A stretch of DNA of 5,392 nt from Planctomycetota bacterium. Its GTDB lineage: Bacteria > Planctomycetota > UBA1135 > GCA-002686595. Both the position numbers and the translations under genes were made by a program. The DNA lies in contig JAESRM010000225.1 of assembly GCA_016764635.1 (NCBI GenBank), forward strand, positions 1-5,392. Direction: 5' to 3'. The notes beneath the pieces are model-generated. The model saw only the letters and a program-made list of their open reading frames with translations. It was not told the origin of the DNA and did not search any database. Of this stretch, positions 5,308 through 5,392 are shown piece after piece (within the stretch, counting starts at the first letter, position 1; each line of letters opens with the position of its first letter).

Positions 5308-5392
5308 ATGAAATAGAAAGACATCCAGAGTTAAATACAAATTATTTCAAATATACATCAAAATTATTAGAAAAACGTAATTTTAAAAGAAT
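5283..5392 (+). CDS. Possible partial gene entering the right edge
   Basis: One plus-strand frame is open from the stop at 5280-5282 to the window end, about 36 codons including EIERHPELNTNYFKYTSKLLEKR. The composition looks protein-like (charged, helix-friendly, with His-Pro and aromatic residues), and other frames have stops in the same span. No ATG is present; TTG at 5289 or 5301 would have to start it, or it is a remnant cut off at the composition junction. The family is not recognised. The opposite strand has stops in all frames here. Confidence 0.3.

Larger units (their letters stand above)
5265..5392. other. Abruptly AT-rich right edge
   Basis: From about 5260 onward the DNA changes within a few bases from GC-rich to strongly AT-rich, dominated by A and T runs, and stays so to the window end. 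No gene in the rest of the window has this composition. It could be a horizontally acquired neighbour, the end of a mobile element, or a false join in an assembly. No transposon end or target duplication can be seen with the sequence given. Confidence 0.6.

Overview
The window is about 5.4 kb of GC-rich bacterial DNA that looks like an accessory, defence-type region. Codon choice and protein families suit a high-GC proteobacterium, but nothing fixes the genus. No rRNA, tRNA, CRISPR array, transposase or integrase gene could be recognised. The last ~130 bases switch abruptly to AT-rich sequence, so either a mobile-element border or an assembly junction lies near 5260.

Layout from left to right. 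Bases 1-183 hold nothing recognisable. Bases 236-601 (+) are a broken 5' copy of a RhuM-family gene. A Fic-domain protein follows at 683-1738 (+), with an N-terminal inhibitory motif, the HPFxDGNGR active site and a C-terminal winged helix. After a 344-base gap comes an intact RhuM-Fic/Doc fusion (2083-3120, +). Two HNH nuclease genes converge on it from the minus strand. The upstream one (5115-4189) is a homologue of phosphorothioate-DNA-binding restriction enzymes (SBD-HNH, ScoMcrA/SprMcrA type). The downstream one (4132-3203) is an HNH protein with a different, uncharacterised N-terminal domain. They are 56 bases apart and probably form one operon.

Working together (inference): the left half encodes two Fic-type nucleotidyl- or phosphotransferases with different active-site classes. 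One appears self-inhibited and possibly self-regulating. The right half encodes two nucleases, at least one of which should cut modified (phosphorothioated) invading DNA. No dnd modification genes are present, which fits a restriction-only, type IV-like role.

The most unusual signal is in the RhuM repeats. The 5' part of the RhuM gene occurs twice, flanking fic. Each copy ends in a 25-base inverted repeat inside the coding sequence. Two base pairs of that repeat differ between the copies in a compensated way. The broken copy loses all similarity within a base of the repeat's right arm. In the intact gene, base composition (G versus C on the top strand) flips just after the same point. This suggests the hairpin marks a recombination or insertion boundary, with fic as the carried gene.
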